Of a stretch of DNA of 64,000 nt, positions 8,583 to 18,117 are shown one piece after another. Source of the stretch: Colwellia sp. (GTDB taxonomy: Bacteria > Pseudomonadota > Gammaproteobacteria > Enterobacterales > Alteromonadaceae); assembly GCA_013215655.1 (NCBI GenBank), contig JABSOX010000020.1:23630-87629 (forward strand). Direction: 5' to 3'. Below the pieces are notes generated by a model. The model ran no database searches. It had not been told where the DNA came from and saw only the letters and a list, made by a program, of their open reading frames with translations. A program made the position numbers and the translations under genes. The first letter of the stretch is position 1. Each line of letters opens with the position of its first letter.

Positions 8583-10483
8583 TCGTCAAGTATCCTCGGT
8601 AAAGTCACAGTCATAATGGTACCAACACCAACTTGGCTATTGATATCTATTTTCCCTTTCAGCTTCTGTGAAATAATATTGTAAACAATATTCATCCCCA
8701 ACCCCGTACCACCACTACTACGTTTAGTTGTAAAAAAAGGTTCAAAAATATTATCAAGTACTTCGCTTGGCATGCCTATACCGTCGTCTTTATAAACCAA
8801 AGCGATAGACTTTTTATTTAACCTCTCAATGGAAATAGTGATATTTCCAGAGGTTTTATCTTCAAAAGCATGCTTTAGTGAATTAGTAACCAAATTTGTT
8901 AAAACCTGTGCTAACGCCCCAGGAATGGTTGTAATTTTTATTTCAGATAGACCACTATAACGATAATTTATTCGACATTTTTTTAACTCTGCAGATAATG
9001 TCGACATAACTTCTTCAATATAACCGACCATTTCTATTTCACGTTTTTCACCAACAACTTGGTCAGCAGCTACTTGCTTAAAACTATTGAGTAATTCAAT
9101 AACTCGCTCTAATGCTGTGGTATTTAACTTAGAAGATTGCTCCATGGCATTAAAATAACGCGCCATTGCCGATTTACTTAATGCCCCTTGTTCAAATTTA
9201 TTTTTGATCTCATTAGTGCTTTCTAGAGCTGAACTTGTTGAAGTGACAACGATTCCTAGTGGGGTATTAATTTCATGAGCAACACCAGCAGTTAAAGTAC
9301 CCAGAGATGCCATTTTCTCAGATTGCACCAGCTGAGCTTGCATATTCTTTAAGTTGTCTAAGGTATCTGTAAGCTTATTAGTTGTTCTTTTGTTTTTAAT
9401 AAATAAAGCGACCACCAAAATCGTACCTAATATTGAAAGTACAATCAAAACTGTCATCAATACAATATAGAAACGCTGTTGATCTATTTTCTCTTTTCTA
9501 ACTTCTAATTGTTCATTTTGTTTATTTATTTGAGTATCTTGTTGGGTTAAGTTTTCTTGCTGCTGCTGCAGTATGGCTTTATTTTTTTCAATACGTTCTG
9601 CCATTTTTTTATTTTTATTTTCTTTTGTTTTAACTGAATCCTGCTGTTGTAAAAACTCGTCTTTTACACTACTTAGTTGTTTAACTATTTCAGTATATTG
9701 AAGCTCTTTTACTTTCAAAAACTCATATTGCTGGTCAATACTTAACTTCAATGCTGCAAGCTCATTTTGGCGAGCATTTGCTTGTTCAGTACGACTTTTT
9801 AAGTCTTCATTTAATTGAGTTAATCTTTTACTACTGTTTTTTAATTGCAGCTCTTGGTCTACCAATTTTTGATTAAGATCTGTTTCGCTCTGTCGCATTG
9901 CTTGCAAAGCAACTTCAGTTTCCCTATATAAAGTAGCGACATCGAGTTCCGTCCCACCTAATAACAACAGCTCTGCCGACATTGTTAATTTTTCATAAAC
10001 TATATTTGATTTATTTACTTCAAAAGAAATAGCGGAATTATTGTTGTTATAAACAAGGTTAATCATAACGTTATGTAAGTCGGTACTATTATCGGTAACT
10101 AATAACGTTGCTGTGCTTCTCAATTGAGCGGCGATTTCAGACATTTCATTATTATGATCACTAGCAATAAAAAACAGATCTGCTGACTTTGCGGCTTGCG
10201 GGGAATAAACAAGGGTAACAACTAATGGTTTGCTCTTGATTGTCCTGTTATTTAAAGATAGGGATAACGACTTATAAAAAGCTTCGTCGTCATAAACCGC
10301 CAGTGTATAAGTCGATTTATTATCGTCATCAGGCCAACTTATGTGTTTAACAAAGTTGAATAAATAAGCCGATTTAACTTGATCGATATCGAGTTGTTGA
10401 GCAAAAGAAAACGTATGCTGAGTGAGCAGTATAAAAAATGCAGTCAGCACTAAAGATAATTGTTTAACCCGCTTTTTCAACAC
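8579..10483 (-). CDS. Sensor histidine kinase with YfiR-like (DUF4154) periplasmic domain
   Basis: At 634 residues, it runs: signal peptide (1-29); YfiR-like domain (about 32-190, with the Ala-Tyr-Leu-Phe-Asn-Phe-Val-Lys-His-Ile-Ser-Trp-Pro hallmark); long Gln/Lys/Glu-rich coiled coil (about 190-335); membrane segment (338-362); HisKA domain with phospho-acceptor His403; HATPase domain with the N box (Asn-Leu-Val-Thr-Asn-Ser), Asp-Asp-Gly-Ile-Gly-Met and Gly-Gly-Thr-Gly-Leu-Gly-Met. YfiR is normally a separate periplasmic repressor of the YfiN cyclase; here its fold is fused to a kinase. The gene lies 135 bp downstream of a double-receiver diguanylate cyclase, its probable partner. The signal is unknown. 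Confidence 0.93.
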   Translation of the reverse strand: MLKKRVKQLSLVLTAFFILLTQHTFSFAQQLDIDQVKSAYLFNFVKHISWPDDDNKSTYTLAVYDDEAFYKSLSLSLNNRTIKSKPLVVTLVYSPQAAKSADLFFIASDHNNEMSEIAAQLRSTATLLVTDNSTDLHNVMINLVYNNNNSAISFEVNKSNIVYEKLTMSAELLLLGGTELDVATLYRETEVALQAMRQSETDLNQKLVDQELQLKNSSKRLTQLNEDLKSRTEQANARQNELAALKLSIDQQYEFLKVKELQYTEIVKQLSSVKDEFLQQQDSVKTKENKNKKMAERIEKNKAILQQQQENLTQQDTQINKQNEQLEVRKEKIDQQRFYIVLMTVLIVLSILGTILVVALFIKNKRTTNKLTDTLDNLKNMQAQLVQSEKMASLGTLTAGVAHEINTPLGIVVTSTSSALESTNEIKNKFEQGALSKSAMARYFNAMEQSSKLNTTALERVIELLNSFKQVAADQVVGEKREIEMVGYIEEVMSTLSAELKKCRINYRYSGLSEIKITTIPGALAQVLTNLVTNSLKHAFEDKTSGNITISIERLNKKSIALVYKDDGIGMPSEVLDNIFEPFFTTKRSSGGTGLGMNIVYNIISQKLKGKIDINSQVGVGTIMTVTLPRILDD

Positions 10484-10618
10484 TTACTCTCGGTTGATAA
10501 TTTATAAAATCTATAATTTACTTTACTGTTTTTTTTGCAAAAGCTCTACTAAATTTCCCCTTATACTTCAATAATTAATCTCACATTAAGAAAAAACAGC
10601 AGGTAATTAACGGTAGTG

Positions 10619-11872
10619 TTATTCTTCGACACCATATATAGATACTTGATTACGACCATTTTCTTTGGCGATATACAGAGCCCCATCAGCATCATTAAGT
10701 TGTTTTGCCATTGAATCTTTACTACTTAAATTAATACCTAAACTTATCGTGAAAGTAATATGTTTATCTTCATAGTTTAACTGAGACACAGCAATCTCAC
10801 GGCGAAAATCATCCAGTTTATTATAAAGCTGGTCATCATCTACCCCTGCTATTAATACAACAAACTCCTCCCCACCTAAGCGAGCCAATAAACCTGTTCC
10901 TAAATGTTTTCGCATGTATAAAGCTAAAACCTTTAGAACATGGTCTCCGGCATCATGACCAAAATTGTCATTCACTTTTTTAAATAAATCAATGTCTAAC
11001 ATCGCTAAACAATAGGGTGTCTGCTGCTTAATATATTCAGCAATTTGTATTTCTGCATTTCGAAAAAAAGCACGACGATTGGGTAACTCTGTAAGATAAT
11101 CGGTATTCGCCGCTTTTTGAATTTGTTCAATGTTATTTAAGTTTTCAATATTTTGTGTAATACGGCAATAAAACTCTTCCGGACAAAAAGGTTTCCGTAA
11201 AAAATCATCCGCACCATTTTTAATAAATCGAGCAGAATGCATGCCATTACTTGCTCCAGAAATACCAATTATCGCAAGCTGATCACGAGAATAAATTTTT
11301 CTGATTTCATTGGTTAATTCGATGCCATCCATTGTTGGCATTTCTAAATCAGTGATCACCATTTTTATGTCGTTATGTTGAGCCAATACCTCAAGTGCTT
11401 TTACACCCTGATCGGCAATATAAACTTTGAAATTACGGCGTTTTAATAATTCAACAACATGATTTCTCGCAGAAGAAGAGTCATCAACCACTAAAACACC
11501 ATTCTTACTGTTGGTTAATTGCCAATGTAAGATACGTTTTAGATATAAAAAGGCTTGGCTGTTTTCTTTGGGAATATAGTCAATAACAGGCTGAGCAAGA
11601 ATTTTTTGGCGAGTATCTTCATCCATTTTACCGGTCATCACGATACTCGGAATTCCGTGTGATAAAACACACGTTATTGCCTCGCCATTGTTAGCATCAG
11701 GTAAAGCATAATCGATAGTCGCAGCAAAAAACTCACTATCGCCTTGCAGAATGGTTTCTACTTCCGCCAGAGTAGTGGCAAGGGTCACTTCATAATTTAA
11801 AGCTAAAGCAATCTGCTTAATCACGCGTGCAATAGGTCTACTGTCTTCAACTACCAATAACTTTTTTGACAT
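10619..11872 (-). CDS. Response regulator diguanylate cyclase (REC-REC-GGDEF)
   Basis: This 417-residue cytoplasmic protein has two receiver domains and a GGDEF domain. Receiver 1 (about 1-118) has a Glu-Asp acidic pocket and candidate phospho-acceptor Asp54. Receiver 2 (about 124-240) has Asp-Asp-Ser and Asp175 in Thr-Asp-Leu-Glu-Met-Pro, and Lys227 in Arg-Lys-Pro-Phe. The GGDEF domain has GGEEF at 333-337 with intact Asp-Ile-Asp and Asn-Asp motifs, so it should be an active cyclase. There is no RxxD inhibitory site five residues before GGEEF. The layout matches PleD-type regulators. The start has a good AGGAA ribosome site and lies 20 bp after uvrD. The neighbouring YfiR-like kinase is the likely phosphate donor. 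Confidence 0.93.
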   Translation of the reverse strand: MSKKLLVVEDSRPIARVIKQIALALNYEVTLATTLAEVETILQGDSEFFAATIDYALPDANNGEAITCVLSHGIPSIVMTGKMDEDTRQKILAQPVIDYIPKENSQAFLYLKRILHWQLTNSKNGVLVVDDSSSARNHVVELLKRRNFKVYIADQGVKALEVLAQHNDIKMVITDLEMPTMDGIELTNEIRKIYSRDQLAIIGISGASNGMHSARFIKNGADDFLRKPFCPEEFYCRITQNIENLNNIEQIQKAANTDYLTELPNRRAFFRNAEIQIAEYIKQQTPYCLAMLDIDLFKKVNDNFGHDAGDHVLKVLALYMRKHLGTGLLARLGGEEFVVLIAGVDDDQLYNKLDDFRREIAVSQLNYEDKHITFTISLGINLSSKDSMAKQLNDADGALYIAKENGRNQVSIYGVEE

Positions 11873-11892
11873 AATTATTCCTAAATATATTG

Positions 11893-14082
11893 TTACAATG
11901 CCTGTAGTTTTGCATAACTAACCACTAACCATTTACTACCAACATCGGCAAAATTCACCTGAATACGACTTTGGGCGCCGCTACCTTCATAATTTAGCAC
12001 CACACCTTCGCCAAACTTAGCATGTAATACTGACTGGCCTAAACTGAATCCTGTATTATCAAACGTTTCAGTTGTAAACGTTGATGAAAACCGGCCACTA
12101 TTTACCGGTCGAGTGACTTGATTTTGCAATCGAATCTCTTCGGTACATTGTTCCGGTAATTCACGCAAAAATCGACTGGCTTTATGGTTCTTTTCTTGCC
12201 CATATAAACGTCGACTTTCAGCATGACACAAGTATAGCTTATGCATCGCTCTTGTCATGCCAACGTAACATAAACGTCGTTCCTCTTCTAAACGACCTAT
12301 TTCTTCAACTGACCGTTGCGAAGGAAACATGCCTTCTTCCAAACCGGCAATGAAAACCAGAGGAAACTCCAAACCTTTTGCCGAATGCATCGTCATTAAC
12401 TGTACTGCAGGCTCATACTCATCCGCTTGTGATTCACCTGACTCAAGGGCTGCATGAGTTAAAAAAGACGTTAATTTACTTTGTTCTTCTTCGAGATCAG
12501 GGTCAACCTCATAAGTTTGACAGGCGGTTATTAATTCATTTAAGTTCTCAATACGAGCTTCCGCACGTTCCCCCTTTTCAGCTTGATACATAGCTTTTAG
12601 GCCACTGTGCTGAATAATGAAATTTGCTTGTTGATCTAAATCTAAATCTTCCGAGTCATCTTCTAATTGGTCAATTAAATCAACAAAGTTATTAATGACC
12701 TTAGCACTACGACCTTTTAAGGCATCATGCTTTAACATATGTTGGCATGCTTGCCACAAAGTCATTTCTAAACTTCGTGCTGCATCTCTAACTAAGCTGA
12801 TACTTTGATTACCAATGCCTCGTGTTGGCGTATTAATAATACGCTCAAACGCAGCATCATCATTGCGGTTATTGATCAAACGTAAATAAGCGAGGGCATC
12901 TTTAATTTCTTGGCGTTCAAAAAATCGTTGCCCACCATAAATACGATAAGGTAAATTCGCTTGTAATAACGCTTCTTCTAACAAGCGCGATTGAGCATTA
13001 CTACGGTATAAAATGGCGACATTATCTAATGTGCGTTTATCCGGTAAAGGACAATCATCACGCCAAGCCATTATTCTTCCAGCAATAAAACGTGCTTCAT
13101 CAATTTCATTAAATGCGGTATAAATGGATATTTTTTCCCCATCTTTATCTTCGGTCCAAAGTTCTTTACCGAGGCGGTTATTATTATTTGAAATAAGTTG
13201 ATTAGCAGCATTCAAGATATTAGCTGTTGAGCGATAATTCTGCTCCAAACGTATGGTTTGTGCATTCTCAAACTCATTGAGAAAGCGTTGGATATTTTCA
13301 ATTTTTGCGCCACGCCAACCATAAATAGACTGATCATCGTCACCAACAATCATTACTTTTGATCTTTTATGACCTAATATCGTTAACCATGCATATTGAA
13401 TAGCGTTTGTATCTTGAAACTCATCAACCAATATATGTTTAAATCGCTGTTGGTAATGCTCCAATAAAACGGGATTATTTAACCAAAGTTCATGAGCCCG
13501 CAATAACAGTTCAGCAAAATCCACTAGACCCGCTCGATCACAAGCTTCTTGATAACCACGATAAATTTTTACAAATGTTTGTTCGGTAGGATCATCATAT
13601 ACTTCAATGTGTTGCGGACGAATTCCTTCATCTTTTTTACCATTGATATACCATTGTACTTGCTTAGGTGGCCAACGTTTTTCATCTATTCCTAATGTAC
13701 GGATAATACGTTTTACTAATCTCAATTGATCATCAGAATCTAAGACTTGAAAGGCTTGTGGCAGCTTTGCTTCTTGAAAATGCATACGTAATAGCCGATG
13801 CGCTAATCCATGAAAGGTGCCAACCCACATACCATGCACGTTGCCATCTACAGTTTGTTCAACACGAGCTCGCATTTCAGCCGCGGCTTTATTGGTAAAG
13901 GTTACTGCTAAAATACTGTGTGATGAGGCATGTTCAACTTGCATTAACCAAGCAATACGCTGTACTAATACACGTGTTTTACCACTGCCAGCACCCGCTA
14001 AAACCAACATATTTTGTAATGGCGCAGCAACAACATCACGTTGCTTCTCGTTTAATGAATCAAGTAACTGGGAAACATCCAT
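11893..14082 (-). CDS. uvrD: DNA helicase II UvrD
   Basis: Superfamily 1A 3'-5' helicase of nucleotide excision and mismatch repair, 729 residues (E. coli 720). The Walker A motif is Gly-Ala-Gly-Ser-Gly-Lys-Thr with Lys35. The Walker B motif is Leu-Val-Asp-Glu-Phe-Gln-Asp-Thr-Asn, followed by Gly-Asp-Asp-Asp-Gln-Ser-Ile-Tyr-Gly-Trp-Arg-Gly. Motifs IV-VI include Val-Gly-Met-Thr-Arg-Ala. The C-terminal 60 or so residues form the usual RNA polymerase-binding Tudor-like region. The ATG at 14082 has no clear ribosome site. I did not find a convincing LexA box upstream, although uvrD is SOS-controlled in E. coli. It ends the dapF-DUF484-yigB-uvrD run. Confidence 0.97.
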   Translation of the reverse strand: MDVSQLLDSLNEKQRDVVAAPLQNMLVLAGAGSGKTRVLVQRIAWLMQVEHASSHSILAVTFTNKAAAEMRARVEQTVDGNVHGMWVGTFHGLAHRLLRMHFQEAKLPQAFQVLDSDDQLRLVKRIIRTLGIDEKRWPPKQVQWYINGKKDEGIRPQHIEVYDDPTEQTFVKIYRGYQEACDRAGLVDFAELLLRAHELWLNNPVLLEHYQQRFKHILVDEFQDTNAIQYAWLTILGHKRSKVMIVGDDDQSIYGWRGAKIENIQRFLNEFENAQTIRLEQNYRSTANILNAANQLISNNNNRLGKELWTEDKDGEKISIYTAFNEIDEARFIAGRIMAWRDDCPLPDKRTLDNVAILYRSNAQSRLLEEALLQANLPYRIYGGQRFFERQEIKDALAYLRLINNRNDDAAFERIINTPTRGIGNQSISLVRDAARSLEMTLWQACQHMLKHDALKGRSAKVINNFVDLIDQLEDDSEDLDLDQQANFIIQHSGLKAMYQAEKGERAEARIENLNELITACQTYEVDPDLEEEQSKLTSFLTHAALESGESQADEYEPAVQLMTMHSAKGLEFPLVFIAGLEEGMFPSQRSVEEIGRLEEERRLCYVGMTRAMHKLYLCHAESRRLYGQEKNHKASRFLRELPEQCTEEIRLQNQVTRPVNSGRFSSTFTTETFDNTGFSLGQSVLHAKFGEGVVLNYEGSGAQSRIQVNFADVGSKWLVVSYAKLQAL

Positions 14083-14119
14083 AGAGGGGTATTATTAAAG
14101 TTGAAAAATGATGGCAGTA

Positions 14120-14869
14120 CTATATCAAACCATGTAGTTCAACTACATCAGATAATTCGATATTTGGTAAAACGGATAAGGGTTTACCAACATTATAACA
14201 AGATAACCAAGCCGTTTGGCATCCCGCGTCTTGTGCTCCCAAGATATCACTACGACCACAATCACCAACATGTAATAATTCATCAGTTTTTATCGATAGC
14301 TCATTACATGCAGCGACAAACATATCCGCAAAAGGTTTTTGTCGGTAATGTACATTGCCATCTATACCTGCATGTTTTCCTGCATGTTTTCCTGCATGAA
14401 AAGTAGCCGAAAAATAGTGTTCAATACCAATAGACTTAGTATCAACATTACCGTTACTTATTGCGATTAAAGGCCATACTTTTTGTAAACTAGCTAATAA
14501 TTGATGAACAGGCTCAGCAACAGTAAAGTTGCTTCTCTGTTCAATAAAATAATTTAATGCTAATTGAGCTTCTGTTTGGGCAACGGCAACTGAAAGTCCG
14601 AAACTTTTAAATCCTAAAAAATAACTTTCTAATCGTAAGGCCACAACGTCATGAATAAGAAAGTTATTATTAGTGAGTGCTTGTTGACGATAATGCCACC
14701 AAAATTTACTATCCAAACAAGTGGTATTTATAGAAGTGAGTCTGCTTTTAGCAAAATACACCACCATTTTTTTATCAATCGCCAGCATAATAGGTCGATT
14801 ACTATAAAGGGTATCGTCTAAATCAAAACTAATTGCTTTAAACGGTTTAAGGCGACGGTAAAACTTCAT
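14120..14869 (-). CDS. yigB: HAD-family phosphatase YigB (FMN phosphatase-like)
   Basis: A cytoplasmic HAD hydrolase of 249 residues. The catalytic motif Asp-Leu-Asp-Asp-Thr-Leu-Tyr lies near residue 16, motif II is Ile-Ser-Asn-Gly-Asn, and the C-terminal Gly-Asp-Cys-Gly-Arg-Ser-Asp binds the metal. E. coli YigB acts on FMN and 5-amino-6-ribitylamino-uracil phosphate, and the same role is inferred from position beside uvrD. A 12-bp direct repeat near 14366-14398 encodes a Lys-His-Ala-Gly duplication in the cap-to-core linker; it is in frame and might vary in copy number. The gene lies 30 bp from the DUF484 gene; xerC, which usually separates them, is missing. Confidence 0.92.
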   Translation of the reverse strand: MKFYRRLKPFKAISFDLDDTLYSNRPIMLAIDKKMVVYFAKSRLTSINTTCLDSKFWWHYRQQALTNNNFLIHDVVALRLESYFLGFKSFGLSVAVAQTEAQLALNYFIEQRSNFTVAEPVHQLLASLQKVWPLIAISNGNVDTKSIGIEHYFSATFHAGKHAGKHAGIDGNVHYRQKPFADMFVAACNELSIKTDELLHVGDCGRSDILGAQDAGCQTAWLSCYNVGKPLSVLPNIELSDVVELHGLI

Positions 14870-14899
14870 TTATCTGTTATTTCTAATATATTACAAACA

Positions 14900-15607
14900 C
14901 TAAAGAGATAATTGCTGCTGAAGTAATTTAGCAATAAGTTTTCTAAATTGGCTTAATAACAAGGTATCCATACGGGGATCAAAGTGTTCAGCATCCGCAC
15001 TACTAATCGCTAAAAAACCAAGCTCTTTATCATGGTGAGATAACTTAACCAAAACAACGGAGCCTGTTGTTGCTTGAGAAAAAATAAGTTGTTGCTCACT
15101 TTGTTGCAAACGTCCAAAGTAATATTCATCTTGAGACAAACGATTTTGCATTACGCCAGCGCAATCATTACTGACCAAGCTATGATGTTCTAGTTCAACA
15201 GGCTGTTTTAACCACAATTTCAAATCGGCTAGTGATAACAGTTCAGTGGTGGTTTTATGTAAACAATCCAATAAATCGACCGCCGAATCGCTATCAAGTA
15301 AATGAATATATAGATCACTATAAAGTGCAAATAACTGTTCATTTTGATTAGCAATTGACATCAATTGGGTAATTTCTTCTTCTAAACCGTGTATTTTCTG
15401 TCTTAATTGCTGCTGTTGTCTTTCAACAAGTGAAATCGTGCCTCTATGATGATCGGTCACCCGTAAACTTGTTAATAATTCAGGATGACGATTAAATAAA
15501 TCAGGGTTATCCTCTAAATAGCTCACCACAATTTCATCAGATAATTTAAGCTCAGCTGATTGCATTAAGTTTTGTTTAGTTGTTTCAGTATCTTTTTCTA
15601 TTTTCAT
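14900..15607 (-). CDS. DUF484 family protein (YigA-like)
   Basis: A 235-residue cytoplasmic protein of the DUF484 family. It has an N-terminal helix with Val-Ser-Tyr-Leu-Glu-Asp-Asn-Pro-Asp-Leu-Phe and Pro-Glu-Leu-Leu, then a coiled coil (about 60-95), then a GAF-like domain (about 100-230). The function is not established. In enterobacteria and pseudomonads it lies between dapF and xerC. Here dapF is upstream (66 bp) and yigB follows at 30 bp. The likely regulation is as part of the lptM-lysA-dapF-DUF484-yigB-uvrD run. Confidence 0.92.
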   Translation of the reverse strand: MKIEKDTETTKQNLMQSAELKLSDEIVVSYLEDNPDLFNRHPELLTSLRVTDHHRGTISLVERQQQQLRQKIHGLEEEITQLMSIANQNEQLFALYSDLYIHLLDSDSAVDLLDCLHKTTTELLSLADLKLWLKQPVELEHHSLVSNDCAGVMQNRLSQDEYYFGRLQQSEQQLIFSQATTGSVVLVKLSHHDKELGFLAISSADAEHFDPRMDTLLLSQFRKLIAKLLQQQLSL

Positions 15608-15673
15608 TGCTTAATTCTTCGTTTAATTTTTTTAATATCAAGTTGCGTACTTAATTACTCAACTTACAAGTCA

Positions 15674-16504
15674 TTAAAGGTGTATTTGAGCATCAAAAAC
15701 ATGCACCGCAGGGCCCGACATTTTCACGGGGTTCCCCGGACCTTTCCAATAAATTCTTAACTTGCCACCAGGCAATTCAACAGTAACTTGTTTTGCTAAT
15801 TTCTTCTGCATTTGACCAATAACGACTGCCGCACAAGCACCACTTCCACAAGCTAAAGTTTCACTGGCACCACGCTCAAAAACACGCAATTTAATATAAT
15901 CCGGTGCCACAACTTCCATGAAACCGACATTCACTTGTTTAGGAAAACGCTCATGAACAGATAAAGCGGCGCCCAATGAAGCAACAGGTGCATCTAGTAC
16001 AGAATCGACAGTCACCACACAGTGAGGATTACCCATAGAGACGACACCACACAATACAGTTTCATCTTCACTACGTAAAATGTAGGTTCCTTCTGCTTTT
16101 TGTGCCATAAATGGTACTCGTTCAGGGTCAAATTGCGGCACTGGCATAGTGACCGAAATATTACCATCACGTTCAACATATAAAGTCATTTTTCCTGACT
16201 GTGTTGATACTTTTATTTTATTTTTATTGGTTAATCTTTTCATGCGTACAAATCGTGCAAAACAACGTGCGCCATTGCCACATTGACTAACTTCGCTGCC
16301 ATCTGCGTTATATATGCGATAATGAAAATCTAAATCAGGATCATAAGGCGGCTCAACAACTAAAAGCTGATCAAAGCCTACACCTAAATTACGATCAGCT
16401 AAGTGCTTTATTTGTTCATTTGATAAATATACATTTTGAGTAACGTTATCCAGTACTAGAAAATCATTACCTAAACCATGCATTTTAGAAAAATTAACTA
16501 ACAT
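15674..16504 (-). CDS. dapF: Diaminopimelate epimerase
   Basis: Converts LL- to meso-diaminopimelate for lysine and peptidoglycan synthesis. The 276 residues match the family length (E. coli 274). The two catalytic cysteines are visible: one in Cys-Gly-Asn-Gly-Ala-Arg-Cys (about residue 75) and one in Ala-Cys-Gly-Ser-Gly-Ala-Cys-Ala (about 220). The N-terminus [11 protein letters not shown] is diagnostic. It follows lysA by 59 bp on the same strand, so the last two steps of lysine synthesis are co-located. Confidence 0.97.
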   Translation of the reverse strand: MLVNFSKMHGLGNDFLVLDNVTQNVYLSNEQIKHLADRNLGVGFDQLLVVEPPYDPDLDFHYRIYNADGSEVSQCGNGARCFARFVRMKRLTNKNKIKVSTQSGKMTLYVERDGNISVTMPVPQFDPERVPFMAQKAEGTYILRSEDETVLCGVVSMGNPHCVVTVDSVLDAPVASLGAALSVHERFPKQVNVGFMEVVAPDYIKLRVFERGASETLACGSGACAAVVIGQMQKKLAKQVTVELPGGKLRIYWKGPGNPVKMSGPAVHVFDAQIHL

Positions 16505-16563
16505 TTATTTTGTTTTCTCACTGAAAGATAAATCTATATTTAAGTTGTACTCGTTATATAGAT

Positions 16564-17811
16564 TTAAGGTAAAAGTGCTTCACCTTGCCAAAGTTGTTCT
16601 AGTGTTTCTCGTTGACGAATAACATGAGCCTGTTCACCATCAACCATTACTTCAACAACACGTGGTCGGCTATTATAATTAGAGCTCATAGTAAAACCAT
16701 ATGCACCAGAAGAACGAACTGCTAACAAGTCACCTGCTTTTATTGCCAATGCACGGTCTTTACCTAAAAAGTCACCTGTTTCACAAACAGGGCCAACAAT
16801 ATCATATTTTTTTATTTCAACATCATCACGTTGTTCAACAGGAATTATAGCTTGCCATGCTTGATATAATGCCGGTCTGATCAAATCATTCATCGCGGCG
16901 TCAACAATGGCAAAATTACGGGCTTCGTTTGATTTAATAAATTCAACTTCGGTCACCAAAATACCGGCATTTGCCATAATGGCACGACCCGGCTCATAAA
17001 TTAAGGTGATCTCTCGACCGTTAAGTTTTTCTGCAATAGCTTTAGCGTATTCATTAGGGTGGGGTGGTTGTTCATTGTCATAACAAACACCTAGTCCGCC
17101 ACCAACATCGATGTGCGATAATTTTATTCCTTGCGTAGCCAAATTATCCACTAATAATAAAACACGGTCTAAGGCATCTAAAAAGGGCTTAATATCAGTT
17201 AACTGCGAGCCGATATGAGAATCAACCCCTTTTATAGCCACATGGGATAAGTCTGCAGCATATAAATAAAGCTGCTCAGCATCATCAATGCTGATGCCAA
17301 ATTTATTTTCTTTAAGCCCTGTAGAAATATAAGGATGTGTACCCGCATCAACATCGGGATTTACTCGTAGCGAAATTGGCGCTATTTTATCCATAGACTT
17401 AGCCACCTGTTGAATACGATCCAACTCAGCTGCTGATTCAACATTAAAGCAATAAATGCCTTGTTCGAGAGCAAACTCAATTTCCTCTGATTTTTTACCA
17501 ACGCCAGAAAAAACCACCTTATTAGCATCACCACCCGCTTTTAATACTCTCGCTAATTCACCTTTAGAGACAATATCAAAACCTGAACCTAAACGTGCCA
17601 TCACATTAAGTACTGCTAAATTACTATTAGCTTTTACCGCATAACAAACTAAATGAGGTCGCTCACCAGCGGCATTATTAAAAGCATGCCAATGACGCTC
17701 AATGGTTGCTCGCGAATAAATATACAAGGGTGTGCCATGCTTTTGAGCAAGTTCAGTAACAGCGCAATCTTCCGCAAAAAGTGAGTAGCTTCTTTGATTA
17801 AAAAAGTCCAC
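16564..17811 (-). CDS. lysA: Diaminopimelate decarboxylase
   Basis: A PLP enzyme that makes lysine from meso-diaminopimelate; 415 residues. The PLP lysine lies in Tyr-Ala-Val-Lys-Ala-Asn (about residue 58). His-Ile-Gly-Ser-Gln, the glycine-rich Asp-Val-Gly-Gly-Gly-Leu-Gly and the Cys-Glu-Thr-Gly-Asp active-site motif are all present. The start is GTG at 17811, just 2 bp after the lptM stop codon. An AGGGGA ribosome site inside the end of lptM supports this start and implies translational coupling. dapF follows. Confidence 0.97.
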   Translation of the reverse strand: MDFFNQRSYSLFAEDCAVTELAQKHGTPLYIYSRATIERHWHAFNNAAGERPHLVCYAVKANSNLAVLNVMARLGSGFDIVSKGELARVLKAGGDANKVVFSGVGKKSEEIEFALEQGIYCFNVESAAELDRIQQVAKSMDKIAPISLRVNPDVDAGTHPYISTGLKENKFGISIDDAEQLYLYAADLSHVAIKGVDSHIGSQLTDIKPFLDALDRVLLLVDNLATQGIKLSHIDVGGGLGVCYDNEQPPHPNEYAKAIAEKLNGREITLIYEPGRAIMANAGILVTEVEFIKSNEARNFAIVDAAMNDLIRPALYQAWQAIIPVEQRDDVEIKKYDIVGPVCETGDFLGKDRALAIKAGDLLAVRSSGAYGFTMSSNYNSRPRVVEVMVDGEQAHVIRQRETLEQLWQGEALLP

Positions 17812-17813
17812 AG

Positions 17814-17984
17814 CTATTTCCCCTGCTCTTTATTATTACTGCTATCATGGCTGTTATCTGCTATCGATTTTTCTTGTGGAGTTGATTCAGGAGCTGTTTG
17901 ATACAGGGGACCTTTAACTCCACAACCAGAAATAGCCAATATAAAGATAAAATAGACAAAAATAATTGAGTTTTGTTTACACAT
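17814..17984 (-). CDS. lptM: Small LPS-assembly lipoprotein LptM (YifL)
   Basis: A 56-residue gene, easily missed by length filters. A hydrophobic signal sequence (about 7-19) ends in Ile-Ser-Gly-Cys, a lipobox with Cys21. It is followed by Gly-Val-Lys-Gly-Pro-Leu-Tyr, the signature of the YifL/LptM family (E. coli has Cys-Gly-Leu-Lys-Gly-Pro-Leu-Tyr). The rest is a polar Ser/Asn/Glu tail. In E. coli LptM binds the LptD/LptE translocon at the outer membrane and helps LptD mature. Position next to lysA-dapF and opposite cyaY is the classic one. A longer ORF in another frame over the same bases is a shadow. Confidence 0.93.
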   Translation of the reverse strand: MCKQNSIIFVYFIFILAISGCGVKGPLYQTAPESTPQEKSIADNSHDSSNNKEQGK

Positions 17985-18117
17985 ATTGATTTATTCGATT
18001 TTTTTCCCATGATAGACGTTTTATAATCAGATTGGTATAACAGCTCCGCTTTAAACAAACATTAAATTAGGTCTGTTAAGCTTTCGAATTTGACAGCCCC
18101 TAATTAAAGGATAATTA

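Noticed and set aside
14083..14119. LexA box before uvrD
   Set aside because: No CTG-N10-CAG match was found in the gap or the nearby end of yigB.
14101..14406. 101-codon plus-strand ORF opposite yigB
   Set aside because: It lies antisense to a well-matched HAD gene and has repetitive His/Val sequence from the 12-bp repeat.
17861..18058. 65-codon minus-strand ORF
   Set aside because: It overlaps lptM in another frame; lptM has the lipobox, family motif and coupling to lysA.
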